Shown in pieces: positions 1-10,083 of a stretch of 33,458 nt of DNA (position 1 is its first letter; each line of letters starts with the position of its first letter). Location: NCBI GenBank assembly GCA_947057505.1, contig CAMSEM010000003.1, forward strand, positions 1 to 33,458, written 5' to 3'. The notes beneath the pieces are model-generated. The model did no database searches. It worked only from the letters and a program-made list of their open reading frames with translations, and had not been told where the DNA came from. The translations under genes were made by a program, and so were the position numbers. The stretch is from an uncultured Clostridium sp. (GTDB taxonomy: Bacteria; Bacillota; Clostridia; TANB77; CAG-508).

Positions 1-1
1 G

Positions 2-1099
2 CGTTCACCCGGGCGAAAGAGAAGCTTATCATTACCGGAACTATGTCAAATTCCAGAACTATCAGAAAAATACCGCATTTTGATACGTTATTTTGAAACC
101 AACTTCTACCCAGATGGCAGAAATGTATTAAACACAAAACGTTCTGTTACAACAGCTTCTTCTGAATTAGATAATTTACTACGCTATCCTGGTGTAAAAA
201 ATATTTTGTGTAATCGTTCTAACAACTTAAATACAGACAAATTGCTATCAAAAGGTGAAGTAACTTTATTGTGTACTCGTAGAGGAGATTTAGGAGAAAC
301 TGCTCACAAGGCATTTGGCTTATTCTTCTTATTACTATTACAACAATCTATTCTTTCTAGACCTGGAAATGATAGTAATCGTATACCGCACTTTTTATAT
401 ATTGATGATTTTCCAACTTATATTTGCAAAGCAACTGAACCAATTTACACTCTATACCGTAAATATAAAATTGGTACTGTATTAGACTCACAAAACCTAA
501 CACAGTTAAAAGGTGATTTATCAGCTGATGGTAGAGGAGATTATTATAAAGATTTAATTCTTTCTAATACTGTTAACAAATTTATTTTTGGTAATGCTCT
601 TCCAGAGGATGTACAATGGTGGCAAACAGCAATGCAAGATAAAAGAGAATGGACTTTCAGTAATACCTATAATGCAGATAAAACAGAATATGATCCTAAA
701 AAAGGTAATATTAGTTTAGCTTGGAAATCTAATTTTGCTGCTGGTAAAATTATGTCTTTGAAATCTAAACAAGTTATTTACAAAATTAAAGATGCAAAAG
801 GATCTAGTAAAGTAAATAAAGGTAAAGTAGATTTTATGGAATCTAAATATAAAGAACCTAAAAAACTTAAAAAATATGATTTTACTAAGTTTACTAATGG
901 TATTTCAGACATAGAAACTGCTGCAAGAAAAGCACTTGAAAAGAATAAACCTAACTATTCAGTTATTACATCATCTAATGATAATTATGATATTGACAGA
1001 GAAATAGATCCAATTCAAACAGATATATCTGATTCTAGATTTTTATTTGATAATGAAGATGCTATTGTGGTAAACTTTAAAAATAAAAAAGGCGAATAA
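2..1099 (+). CDS. VirD4/TraG-like (HerA-type) ATPase C-terminal part, 5' truncated by the window edge
   Basis: Frame is open from base 2 (…LPELCQIPELSEKYRILIRYFETN…), so the listed TTG start at 80 is probably internal. Walker-B-like 'PHFLYIDDFPTYI' and C-terminal 'GTVLDSQNLTQL' resemble type IV coupling proteins. No Walker A visible in the window. Confidence 0.5.
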   Translation, partial: RSPGRKRSLSLPELCQIPELSEKYRILIRYFETNFYPDGRNVLNTKRSVTTASSELDNLLRYPGVKNILCNRSNNLNTDKLLSKGEVTLLCTRRGDLGETAHKAFGLFFLLLLQQSILSRPGNDSNRIPHFLYIDDFPTYICKATEPIYTLYRKYKIGTVLDSQNLTQLKGDLSADGRGDYYKDLILSNTVNKFIFGNALPEDVQWWQTAMQDKREWTFSNTYNADKTEYDPKKGNISLAWKSNFAAGKIMSLKSKQVIYKIKDAKGSSKVNKGKVDFMESKYKEPKKLKKYDFTKFTNGISDIETAARKALEKNKPNYSVITSSNDNYDIDREIDPIQTDISDSRFLFDNEDAIVVNFKNKKGE

Positions 1100-1140
1100 G
1101 TCTTGTTTCCTTGTTTGATTTAATTATATAAGATACATGA

Positions 1141-1172
1141 AAAAAAGATTCTATGAAAATAGAATCTTTTTT
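1141..1172. terminator. bidirectional Rho-independent terminator between convergent genes
   Basis: AAAAAAGATTCTAT-GAAA-ATAGAATCTTTTTT perfect stem with A/T tracts on both sides. Confidence 0.85.
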
Positions 1173-1179
1173 AGTGTAT

Positions 1180-2121
1180 TTAAATTCCTAATAATTTTAC
1201 TTCAATGTTTTCCATTTTGTATTTTTGTGTTTCTGCATCTAGTTTAAATTCTACTAATGTTTTAGCAAGTGTTTCTTCATTTTGCCTTAAATCTGTTGTA
1301 TAATATAAGTTGATATTACTAATTTCTAAACCGTTTACTACAATACATTTAAATGTTTGTGCCATGTGTTTTTCATCTTCACAAATTAAAATTAATTGTG
1401 GCAAGCTCATATAACCAGAGTCTCCTACTTGAAAATTTTCATAGAAGTCTTTATATAGTTTCATTTTATCTACTAATTTCTTTTCCCAATCATCTTCTCT
1501 ACGAATTACTTCAAATACAAATTCTATCGATTTTGCATTTTTAGTTAATTTAACACTTCCTCCACTTGCTTTAAATATTTTACCATTTTGTTTAGCGGTA
1601 AATGCTGGCTTTGGTGTATATGAGTCAAATGCTTTTACTTTTCTTAAATAAGCAATTAATGTTTGATTTCCTGCTAACCTTTTTTTAATCATTGGAACAG
1701 GTTTGGTATTATCTGTTGGTTGCCATTTACTTTCTATTCCTCTAGAGTTTAGTAAGTATTTACCCATTTTTTCTAAGCAGTATATACGGTAAATTCCTTT
1801 TCCATCTTCTGAATTGAAATAGTATCTAGTTAAAATTTTGGTTTTTACTAATTGTTCTAATTTATTATTTAATTTATCTTGTGAGCCTACTTCAATGTTT
1901 TTCCATTCTAACATTTGAAGTAGTTGCCTAGATGTTATAAATTCAAATTCATTTACTAATTCCATGATTGCAAAATGAATATCGTTAATATGCCCTATAT
2001 TAATTCTATGAATAATTTGGTTCATAGATACATATCCATCTTTTCCATCAAATACTTTTAATTCACCTTCACGAATGGCAAAAGGCGATACGGTTGCTTT
2101 AATTTCTTTATCTTCTATCAT
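1180..2121 (-). CDS. Replication-relaxation-like winged-helix protein
   Basis: 313 aa; 'FITSRQLLQMLEW…LEQLVKTKILTRYYF…' resembles the N-terminal winged helix of replication-relaxation (Replic_Relax) proteins; adjacent to the coupling-protein-like ATPase. Confidence 0.4.
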   Translation of the reverse strand: MIEDKEIKATVSPFAIREGELKVFDGKDGYVSMNQIIHRINIGHINDIHFAIMELVNEFEFITSRQLLQMLEWKNIEVGSQDKLNNKLEQLVKTKILTRYYFNSEDGKGIYRIYCLEKMGKYLLNSRGIESKWQPTDNTKPVPMIKKRLAGNQTLIAYLRKVKAFDSYTPKPAFTAKQNGKIFKASGGSVKLTKNAKSIEFVFEVIRREDDWEKKLVDKMKLYKDFYENFQVGDSGYMSLPQLILICEDEKHMAQTFKCIVVNGLEISNINLYYTTDLRQNEETLAKTLVEFKLDAETQKYKMENIEVKLLGI

Positions 2122-2263
2122 TTTTAACCTCCTTTAGTCTTAAGCAAAGACTAAACTATTCTATTTTCTTTTTGCTTTTATTACATCAGCTATATTAATA
2201 TTACCATATATTTGGCAATTTGTCTAATTTTTTCAAAAATGTTTGTAAAATTATTTTTTAAAA

Positions 2264-2322
2264 TTTAAGTATATTGCCAAAGCGTAGCACACGCAGCAGT
2301 GCAAACGTGCAATATACTTAAA
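2264..2322. repeat. intergenic palindromic element with GC-rich loop
   Basis: TTTAAGTATATTG (2264-2276) is the perfect reverse complement of CAATATACTTAAA (2310-2322); the loop contains GCAC-ACGCAGCA-GTGC. Confidence 0.7.
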
Positions 2323-2352
2323 TATAAAATAATTAAATATTAACAATTACTA

Positions 2353-3066
2353 TTACTTTAACAAATTATCAACTTCCTTCTGGCTTAAGTATCGCCATGT
2401 ACCTAGTTTTAAATCTTTTACACCAATATTTCCAATTTTACTTCTATGAAGTGCTAATACTTTTTTTCCTATTGCTTCGCACATACGTCTTACTTGCCTG
2501 TTTTTTCCTTCGTGAATGGTAATTTCTATTCTAGAAATGTTTTTTTCTTCATCTATTTTCATAATTCTAACTTTAGCTGGTTTTGTAACATATTCTCCAA
2601 TATCTACTCCATTTTGCAAGTTTTCTACTTCTTCATTGGCTATTTTACCTTTTAGAGTTACTTGATAAGTTTTATTTATTTCATGTTTTGGGTGTGTTAT
2701 TTGATAAATAAAGTCTCCATCATTGCTTAAGATTAGTGCTCCAGATGTGTACATGTCTAGTCTTCCTACTGGTACGACTTTTTCTTTTATTTTTATTAAA
2801 TCCATAACTGTATTTCTATTAAATTGATCTTTTACTGTTGTTACATAGTCGATTGGCTTATTTAATAAGATATATACTTTTTTTACTTGGTTTGTTATTT
2901 CTTTGCCTGCAAATTCTACTTTATCTGTTTGTGGATTAATTTTAGTGCCTAATTCTACTACTATTTTTCCATTTACTTTTACTTTGCCATCTATGATATA
3001 TTGTTCTGCTTTTCTTCTAGAACAAACACCTTTGTTTGCTAAAAATTTTTGTAATCTTTCTTCCAT
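2353..3066 (-). CDS. rluB: RsuA/RluB-family pseudouridine synthase
   Basis: S4 domain N-terminus (RLQKFLANKGVCSRRKAEQYI), 'VPVGRLDMYTSGALILSNDG', 'EGKNRQVRRMCEAIG'. Confidence 0.9.
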   Translation of the reverse strand: MEERLQKFLANKGVCSRRKAEQYIIDGKVKVNGKIVVELGTKINPQTDKVEFAGKEITNQVKKVYILLNKPIDYVTTVKDQFNRNTVMDLIKIKEKVVPVGRLDMYTSGALILSNDGDFIYQITHPKHEINKTYQVTLKGKIANEEVENLQNGVDIGEYVTKPAKVRIMKIDEEKNISRIEITIHEGKNRQVRRMCEAIGKKVLALHRSKIGNIGVKDLKLGTWRYLSQKEVDNLLK

Positions 3067-3126
3067 TTTTATTTTTACTTCTTAAAAAACTTGCTTCTAA
3101 GAAGCTTTTCCTCCTTTTCTAAAGAT

Positions 3127-3155
3127 AAGAGGTAATCGTAATTAGATTACCTCTT
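3127..3155 (-). terminator. hairpin, possible weak terminator downstream of the 110-aa ORF
   Basis: AAGAGGTAATC-GTAATTA-GATTACCTCTT, 11-bp perfect stem immediately after the stop; weak U tract. Confidence 0.5.
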
Positions 3156-3164
3156 ACATTGTAA

Positions 3165-3497
3165 TTAGTCCTTTTTTTCGCCTAAAACTTCCTTTAGGTG
3201 TTTTATTCTTTTGGTTTCTTCATTAATCTCATAAATTCCTATTCTGGTTAGCCCTAATGCAATAATCGCTAATATCGCATGTACTATGATAATACCTATC
3301 CCATTATAGTAAACAACATCAAGTACAATTGATACAATATTGGCTAAGAATATTATTGCTACAGCTATCGTTGCCATTTGCCAATAGCGAAGTGATGACA
3401 TTTTATTTAGTCCCAAATGCCATATTAAGCAAGTCGCTAGGACTAAGATAGCTAATAGCAGCACACCATCATTAATAGTTCTAATTACAGTTTCCAT
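3165..3497 (-). CDS. small hydrophobic membrane protein, unknown function
   Basis: 110 aa with about three hydrophobic segments; AGGAGG-type RBS upstream of ATG. Confidence 0.6.
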   Translation of the reverse strand: METVIRTINDGVLLLAILVLATCLIWHLGLNKMSSLRYWQMATIAVAIIFLANIVSIVLDVVYYNGIGIIIVHAILAIIALGLTRIGIYEINEETKRIKHLKEVLGEKKD

Positions 3498-3622
3498 GCT
3501 TCATTCCTCCTTTTATTGATGTAAAATGTTATATTGTAAAACTAAAAAGAAAGGAATTGTTTTTCCTCACTATTTAGTGAAAAAAAGTAATATGAACTTT
3601 CTATGTATGCATTATATCACAA

Positions 3623-4532
3623 TTATTTACATAACTCAAGTTTTTTTAGTATTTCTTCAAAATATTGTGGTAGAGGTGCTTCTAAGTGCATCTGTTTTTT
3701 AGTAATTGGGTGAATAAAGTCTAGGCTTTTGGCATGTAGCATTTGTCCTACTACTCCAAATTCATTCTTTCCATTAGAATATACCATATCTCCAACTACT
3801 GGATGACCTATTTCTGCCATATGTACTCTTATTTGATGGGTTCTTCCTGTTTCTATAATAACTTGCATGAATGTATAAGTTCCATATCTTTGTAGCACTT
3901 TAAAATGTGTAATGGCTCTTTTTCCATTTCGAGTTACTGCCATTTTCTTTCTATCTTTTGTACTTCTTCCTATTGGCATATCAATACTTGCCTCTTCTTC
4001 TGGTACATTTCCTCGAACTAAAGCTAAATACATTTTCTTTACTTTTCTATCTTGTATTTGATTGCTAAGCTCAATGTGTGCTTTATCGTTTTTGGCTATG
4101 ATTAGTAATCCAGAAGTATCTTTATCTAAACGGTGGACAATTCCTGGGCGTAGCTCTCCTCCAATGCCAGATAGGTCTTCTTTACAATGTGCCATGATAG
4201 CATTTACTAAAGTTCCATCTGGGTTTCCGGTTAGCTGGGTGTACTACCATTCCTTTTGCTTTATTTACTACGATAATGTCATTATCTTCATAAATAATAT
4301 CTAATGGAATTTCTTGTGCTTTTAAGCTTGTTTGTTTTACTTCTGGTATGTCAATGGTAATGCTATCTCCTTCTTGTACTATATAGGAAGTTTTGGTTTT
4401 TTGGTTATTTACCAGTATTTGTTCTTCTTCTATTAGCTTTTTTATCATCATACGAGATAAGTCTACATTTTGATTTGCAATATATTTATCTATTCTTTCT
4501 TTTGCATTACTTTCTACTTTTATTTCTTTCAA
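3623..4532 (-). CDS. rluD: RluA/RluD-family pseudouridine synthase, split into two frames at an in-frame CGG codon
   Basis: ORF 4182-4532 (S4 domain, 'IIVVNKAKGMVVHPAN') and ORF 3623-4195 ('GIVHRLDKDTSGLLIIAKND…GRTHQIRVHMAEIGHPVVGD') form one protein. +1 shift at CGG (plus coords 4227-4229) gives 'HPAN|GNPDGTLVNAIMAHC'. Confidence 0.9.
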
Positions 4533-4585
4533 TATTTTTCTCCTTATTAACTTATTCTATATCCAATTATTGTTATTATTAAAAA

Positions 4586-6253
4586 TTAATTCACTCTCTC
4601 ATAAACTACAAAGTTCTCATCACTATATAATTCTGTATAGTTATCATCTCTTGATAAGAACATATTTAATTTTGTTTTTGCTCCAGTAATGACATGTGTA
4701 ATATCATATTGTTCCATTTTATCTTCATAATAAGTACTAATATTAGATACATTAATATAATCAGAGAAAATATCTCTACCTGCTTGCTCCTCAGTTTTAT
4801 TGAATTCTGGCGCATATAGGTCTGCTCTTGAATCTATGAAGACTGGGATACCTCTATATAACAAGTAACTTCCATAATTATATTCATTAAATAATTTTAT
4901 ATTTTCAACGTCTAAATGGCTCAGAATATAATCTGATGCAGCTACTGGATAGGTAGCTTCGTTTACAAATTTATCATTTGCTTTTCCTTTTAGCATTAAA
5001 AGACTAATTAAAATAACAATTAGAACAGTAAGTATTCTGCCAAGTAATGTGGTAACAAATTCCATAACCGTTTTAGTTATTTCTTTATCATATTTTTCTA
5101 TTAAGTTAGTTACTAATTTTGCAAAGATAAATCCACAAACAATTACAAAAATAGATGCTTGCCTTCTAGACATGAAGGTAAGTATAGTAAGACCACCTAG
5201 CATAAAGAAATCACGCATACTTGCTTTTGTATCTGTAAAAATAAGTAATAATACAAATACAATAACTACTGTCAACATGGCTTTATTGTTAATTAAAACT
5301 AATGGTTGATGCTCGCTTATATTATCCATTGTATTTCCTTGCATTGTATTTACTAAATAAGTATATGGTGTTACTCCAATTGGTGTAAGTAGCCCTGTGA
5401 AAATACATAAAATCATAATCACAATTAACCATTTTACAGCTGGTTCTTTTTTGAATGTCATTTTATATGCTTTTTTTCTTCTCTTTTGTGTTAATTTTAT
5501 TGCATTTTCCTTATCTAATTGCAAGTGTGCAATTTTTTCTTGCCTCATTCTTACCTTTTCTAAATCACCTTTTTTTGCTATTTTCTTTAATTTACGTTCA
5601 TTCCATTTGATTCTTAACCAGTAATAAATATAACTATCACTAATAAGTGCAAGTAGGTATTCTGCAATATATGGCATATATAAAACGAAGTAAAATGGCC
5701 ATACTGCACAATGCAAATTAGCAATTAAAATAGGAATGATTACTAAATATACTGCATACCTTTTCTTTTTCGTTTTGATAAATTGCTCTATAAATAAAAT
5801 AGTTAAAGCAAATAGAATAAAGGTCACAAGCTGTGCTCTTGCTGCAATAAAGTCTTTTAACAAGTACATGGTTAGCATGGTAATGATAAATGAAATAAGA
5901 GGGTTTTTGCATAATTTATGATTGGTATAATAGCAAACTACTCCAAGTGTCATGGCTAGCAAAATGGTTGCTATATATAGTGCACAAAATCCGCCTATAC
6001 CTGTTATTTCTCCTAAATGGTACACTAGGTAAGTTCCTACATCATAAGCCCAATGTGGATACGTATATGGCAAATTATCATGCCAAGAAAATGGGTCTTG
6101 CATATCGATACTTCCAGTTTGCATGATATGTTCACCAATAGCTATGGTGTAATAGGTATCATTTTGAAATGTAATTGGTGTTAATGCAAAGCAAAAAATT
6201 AAAATGCAAAAAATAGCTAATACATGAAATTTTATATTTGTTTTATCTTTCAT
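4586..6253 (-). CDS. polytopic membrane protein, GT-C-like
   Basis: 555 aa, many TM segments, luminal-loop-like 'YTYPHWAYDVGTYLVYHL' and C-terminal 'YGSYLLYRGIPVFIDSRADLY' typical of GT-C-type uncharacterised membrane proteins. Confidence 0.5.
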   Translation of the reverse strand: MKDKTNIKFHVLAIFCILIFCFALTPITFQNDTYYTIAIGEHIMQTGSIDMQDPFSWHDNLPYTYPHWAYDVGTYLVYHLGEITGIGGFCALYIATILLAMTLGVVCYYTNHKLCKNPLISFIITMLTMYLLKDFIAARAQLVTFILFALTILFIEQFIKTKKKRYAVYLVIIPILIANLHCAVWPFYFVLYMPYIAEYLLALISDSYIYYWLRIKWNERKLKKIAKKGDLEKVRMRQEKIAHLQLDKENAIKLTQKRRKKAYKMTFKKEPAVKWLIVIMILCIFTGLLTPIGVTPYTYLVNTMQGNTMDNISEHQPLVLINNKAMLTVVIVFVLLLIFTDTKASMRDFFMLGGLTILTFMSRRQASIFVIVCGFIFAKLVTNLIEKYDKEITKTVMEFVTTLLGRILTVLIVILISLLMLKGKANDKFVNEATYPVAASDYILSHLDVENIKLFNEYNYGSYLLYRGIPVFIDSRADLYAPEFNKTEEQAGRDIFSDYINVSNISTYYEDKMEQYDITHVITGAKTKLNMFLSRDDNYTELYSDENFVVYERVN

Positions 6254-6305
6254 TTCTATCTCCTTTTTTCTTTTTAAGCTTTATACATAAGTGTTTTATT
6301 GTATA

Positions 6306-6327
6306 GGAAAAATCGCTAGATTTTTCC
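6306..6327 (-). promoter_or_regulatory. leader hairpin upstream of the GT-C-like gene
   Basis: GGAAAAATC-GCTA-GATTTTTCC perfect 9-bp stem within the ~180-nt 5' leader. Confidence 0.5.
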
Positions 6328-6433
6328 GTGTACAACAAGGTTAGTCCAGCTTAGTTTACCCAAGCTTTAGCTCGTGGCATGTATTTCGCAAATTCTTCGA
6401 AGGCTTTACCTTACTAAGCGAAATGCCTTTCTT

Positions 6434-6462
6434 ATTATACCAAATTTTACTTAAACAAACAA
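6434..6462 (-). promoter_or_regulatory. sigma70-like promoter for the GT-C-like gene
   Basis: Minus strand TTGTTT - 17 nt - TATAAT. Confidence 0.5.
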
Positions 6463-6665
6463 GCTATTTTTTAGCATATTAGTAACAATGGTTACTAGAT
6501 ACTGGATCATTATTCAGTGGTAGTTACCTTAATAGTCCTAATCATGTTTGTTTTTACAGTTTTGAAAAGTACTTAAGCTGCCTTTCTTCTTTGAACATGC
6601 TAACTGCATTGTGCATTAAAAAAACAAGAACACACACATGATGTGTACTAATTTACCAAAAAGCA

Positions 6666-6694
6666 TTGATTTATTTTACATAATGTGTTATTAT
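6666..6694 (+). promoter_or_regulatory. sigma70-like promoter for the 175-aa ORF
   Basis: TTGATT - 17 nt - TATTAT. Confidence 0.5.
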
Positions 6695-6756
6695 GTGTAT
6701 AAGTTTGTTTATAAAACTTTTAAATTTTTAATAAGATTTTTAAGGAGGGTTATAGC

Positions 6757-7284
6757 ATGAGCGGAAAACAATTATCTAGACCTATAGCAGAACAGCAATT
6801 ACTTTCAAAAGAGGCAATAATGTTGCCTCCTACACAACGGTTAGAGTTGCTTTTTAAAGCAAAAAATTACCCAATAGTAAGAAAAAGGACTTCAGCTGAA
6901 AAACAAATAAATGAGATGATTGACTTTTACAATCTCTGCTGTGTAATGTTAGTGCAGTATTTTCCAGTTGAAGATGCTGAATGCAATTTTCTTATGCTAA
7001 ACCTTATTGCATCACAAGAAAATGCTCAATCAATTTTCACTGGAAAATTTGCAAAAGCTTTAAAAATGTTGAGAGAATATGAGGAGCTGGAAAATAAAAT
7101 AACAGCTATACAAATGTTGTTTTACCAATACCAATATTCTTTTCCTGAATTATATGAATCTTATAATTTAGAAGATTTTGCAATCCAACGTATTTCGGAT
7201 ATTATTCGAGATACTAGAGAATTGATGAATTCCGACCCACAGTTTGCCGAACAAATTTTAAGGCGTTGGGAGCTATTATCTTAA
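6757..7284 (+). CDS. hypothetical protein, 175 aa
   Basis: Strong SD (AAGGAGGG) before ATG, promoter upstream, terminator downstream. Contains an in-frame CGG (…PPTQ-CGG-LELL…). Confidence 0.65.
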   Translation: MSGKQLSRPIAEQQLLSKEAIMLPPTQRLELLFKAKNYPIVRKRTSAEKQINEMIDFYNLCCVMLVQYFPVEDAECNFLMLNLIASQENAQSIFTGKFAKALKMLREYEELENKITAIQMLFYQYQYSFPELYESYNLEDFAIQRISDIIRDTRELMNSDPQFAEQILRRWELLS

Positions 7285-7288
7285 ATTG

Positions 7289-7322
7289 ACAAAAACAGTT
7301 GGAAAGCTATCCAACTGTTTTT
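7289..7322. terminator. bidirectional terminator between the convergent 175-aa ORF and tsf
   Basis: AAAAACAGTTGGA…TCCAACTGTTTTTT. Confidence 0.85.
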
Positions 7323-7336
7323 TCATTATTTTTATT

Positions 7337-8218
7337 TTATCCATTAATTTGTTTTGCAACTTCTTCTGCAAAGTTTTCTTCTTTCTTTTGAAGTCCTTCA
7401 CCTTTTTCAAATCTAGCAAATCTAATAATTTTTGCTCCTTTTGATTCTACTAGTTTTCCTACTTTTTGGTCTGGATCTTTAACAAAGTCTTGTTCTACTA
7501 AGCAAATTTCTCCATAAAATTTTCCAATTCTACCTTGTACTATTTTTTCAGCAACAGCTTCTGGTTTTCCTTCATTAACAGCTTGTGCTTTTAAAATTTC
7601 CATTTCGTGGTCTACTCTATCTTGTGGAACCTCTTCTCTGCTTAAGTATTCAGGTCTTGCTGCAGCAATTTGCATGCAAACATCTTTTGCAAGATTACTA
7701 TCTCCACCTTCTAATTCTACTAGAACACCAATTTTTCCATCTCCATGGATGTAGCTTTCTACTAAACCATTTGATTCGAATCTTTCAAACCTACGAATTG
7801 ACATGTTTTCACCAATTGTTGCAATTTTATTAGTTAATACATCTTGTACAGTTTTGTCTGTTTCTACGATAGATGTTTGTGCTAATAGTTCTTCTAATGT
7901 AGCAGGATTTTTCTCTGCTACTTGTTTTGCAACATCTGCAACAAAGCTTCTAAATTCTTCATTTTTAGCTACGAAGTCTGTCTCTGCATTAATTTCAACT
8001 ACAACTCCTACTTTTTGGTCTTCTGTTACATAAGTTGCAACTAAACCTTCAGCTGCAATTCTATCTGATTTTTTAGCAGCTTTTGCAATTCCTCTTTCAC
8101 GTAAAAGTTCAATTGCTTTTTCTTCATCTCCGTTTGTTTCAGTTAAAACTTTTTTGCAGTCCATCATTCCTGCACCTGTTTTTTCCCTTAGAATTTTTAC
8201 TTGTTCAGCAGTAATCAT
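7337..8218 (-). CDS. tsf: elongation factor Ts
   Basis: 'ITAEQVKILREKTGAGMMDCKKVLTETNGDEEKAIELLRERG'. Confidence 0.98.
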   Translation of the reverse strand: MITAEQVKILREKTGAGMMDCKKVLTETNGDEEKAIELLRERGIAKAAKKSDRIAAEGLVATYVTEDQKVGVVVEINAETDFVAKNEEFRSFVADVAKQVAEKNPATLEELLAQTSIVETDKTVQDVLTNKIATIGENMSIRRFERFESNGLVESYIHGDGKIGVLVELEGGDSNLAKDVCMQIAAARPEYLSREEVPQDRVDHEMEILKAQAVNEGKPEAVAEKIVQGRIGKFYGEICLVEQDFVKDPDQKVGKLVESKGAKIIRFARFEKGEGLQKKEENFAEEVAKQING

Positions 8219-8241
8219 TATATTTTCCTCCTTTTATTATG

Positions 8242-8381
8242 AAAGCATTAGTTTTTCTTATGAGATTTTTAGTACCTTGTATGAATGACCATTTAAAGAC
8301 AGCTATTAAAGGTTTTAGCCAAGTGATAGATGTCAAAAATGAAAAAGGTTTTAAAAATCGAAGAAGACAAACTAATGCTTT
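8242..8381 (-). promoter_or_regulatory. candidate structured rpsB-tsf intercistronic spacer
   Basis: 13-bp perfect inverted repeat AAAGCATTAGTTT (8242-8254) / AAACTAATGCTTT (8369-8381) enclosing ~114 nt, ending just upstream of the tsf SD. Confidence 0.5.
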
Positions 8382-8402
8382 TCTATACCATATATAACCT
8401 TA

Positions 8403-9206
8403 TTATTCAGCTATTTCTTCTGCTTTAGCTGGTTCTTCTTCAGCTTGAGCTACAACTTCTTCCATGTCAGCTGGTGCTTCTAAATTTTCTTCTACCATAG
8501 CTTCTTCTACAGTTTCCATAGATTCACCTTGTCTTCCTTCAATAACAGCATTTGCCATACAGTCTGCAATTAATTTTACAGCACGAATAGCATCGTCATT
8601 TCCTGGAATTGCATAGTCTACATCTTCTGGGTTACAGTTAGTGTCTACTAAACCAACAACTGGAATACCTAATTTTCTAGCTTCTAGAATTCCTATTCTT
8701 TCTTTTTTAGGATCTACTATGAACATAACTCCTGGTATTTCTGTCATTTCTTTAATTCCACCAAGGTTTTTTTCTAGTTTTTCCATTTCTTTCTTTAAAA
8801 GAATTACTTCTTTTTTAGGTAGTACATCAAATGTACCATCTTCTTGCATTTTTTCAAGCTCTGTTAATCTGTTAATTCTTTTTCTAATTGTTTCAAAGTT
8901 TGTTAAAGTACCACCTAACCATCTTTGGTTAACATAGTACATACCGCATTTTTCAGCAGCTTCTTTCATGCATTCTTGTGCTTGTTTTTTTGTTCCTACA
9001 AATAGAATTGATTTTCCTTCTTCTGCTTGTTCTTTTAAGAAAGCATAAGCTTCATCTAACTTTTTAGATGTTTTTTGTAAGTCAATAATGTGGATGCCAT
9101 TTCTAGCTTGAAAAATGTATTCAGCCATTTTAGGATCCCATCTTCTTGTTTGATGTCCAAAGTGAACACCTGCTTCTAGTAATTGTTTCATTGCAACTAC
9201 TGCCAT
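8403..9206 (-). CDS. rpsB: 30S ribosomal protein S2
   Basis: '[41 protein letters not shown]'. Confidence 0.98.
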   Translation of the reverse strand: MAVVAMKQLLEAGVHFGHQTRRWDPKMAEYIFQARNGIHIIDLQKTSKKLDEAYAFLKEQAEEGKSILFVGTKKQAQECMKEAAEKCGMYYVNQRWLGGTLTNFETIRKRINRLTELEKMQEDGTFDVLPKKEVILLKKEMEKLEKNLGGIKEMTEIPGVMFIVDPKKERIGILEARKLGIPVVGLVDTNCNPEDVDYAIPGNDDAIRAVKLIADCMANAVIEGRQGESMETVEEAMVEENLEAPADMEEVVAQAEEEPAKAEEIAE

Positions 9207-9352
9207 AATTTTTTCCTCCTTTTAGTTGTTCCTCCATATTGCTACAAACGTTTCAAAAGACTTGTTTAAATTGATTAATAGATTTTTTAAGCAAGCACTC
9301 TTTTGTTACTTACAATATGTGTGTATTTTTCCAACGTATATTATTATATCAT

Positions 9353-9381
9353 AAAAAGTGCCTGCAGCGCAAGCACTTTTT
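9353..9381 (-). terminator. terminator hairpin downstream of rubrerythrin
   Basis: AAAAAGTGC…GCACTTTTT. Confidence 0.7.
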
Positions 9382-9531
9382 GCAATTTTGGGTGACAATT
9401 TGCAATTTATTGATATTATGCCACTTTGGTCTAATAGTATTTTTTCTATGGATAATTTTTTTGTTTTATTATAAATTGGATTTCTATACTTTCATATTAA
9501 GATAATATATATTTCATTTATCAATATCTAA

Positions 9532-10083
9532 TTAGTCTGCAAAATATCTTTTTAATAATCCATCAAATCCCTTTCCATGACGAGCTTCATCTTTACACAT
9601 TTCATGAACAGTGTCGTGAATTGCATCATATCCAAGTTCTTTTGCTCTAGTTGCAAGTTCTTTTTTGCCCATACAAGCACCATGTTCTGCCATAGCTCTT
9701 AATGATACATTTTTCTTTGTATCTGCATGAACTACTTCTCCTAATAGTTCTGCAAATTTTGCAGCATGTTCTGCTTCTTCATAGGCATATCTTTTAAATG
9801 CTTCAGCTATTTCTGGGTATCCTTCTCTATCTGCTTGGCGGCTCATTGCTAAGTACATACCAACTTCTGTACATTCTCCCATGAAATTTTCTCTTAATCC
9901 TTTTACTACTTCTTCATCTAATCCTTGTGCTACACCTATTACATGTTCATCTGCATACGCTTTTTTAGCGTCCTCTTGTCTTAATTCAAATTTTTCTTTT
10001 GGTGCTCCACATTGTGGGCATTTTTCTGGAGCTTCTTCTCCAAAGTGGATATATCCACATACTTTACATACATATGCTTTCAT
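9532..10083 (-). CDS. rubrerythrin with N-terminal rubredoxin-like domain (reverse rubrerythrin type)
   Basis: '[32 protein letters not shown]' followed by a ferritin-like diiron domain. Start placed at 10083 because the longer ORF start (10101) overlaps the GGAGG SD. Confidence 0.9.
   Translation of the reverse strand: MKAYVCKVCGYIHFGEEAPEKCPQCGAPKEKFELRQEDAKKAYADEHVIGVAQGLDEEVVKGLRENFMGECTEVGMYLAMSRQADREGYPEIAEAFKRYAYEEAEHAAKFAELLGEVVHADTKKNVSLRAMAEHGACMGKKELATRAKELGYDAIHDTVHEMCKDEARHGKGFDGLLKRYFAD

Noticed and set aside
3623-4532. rluD and murG as ordinary decayed pseudogenes
   Set aside because: Both halves are otherwise intact and conserved, only one base is involved, murG is essential, and the break coincides with CGG in each case.
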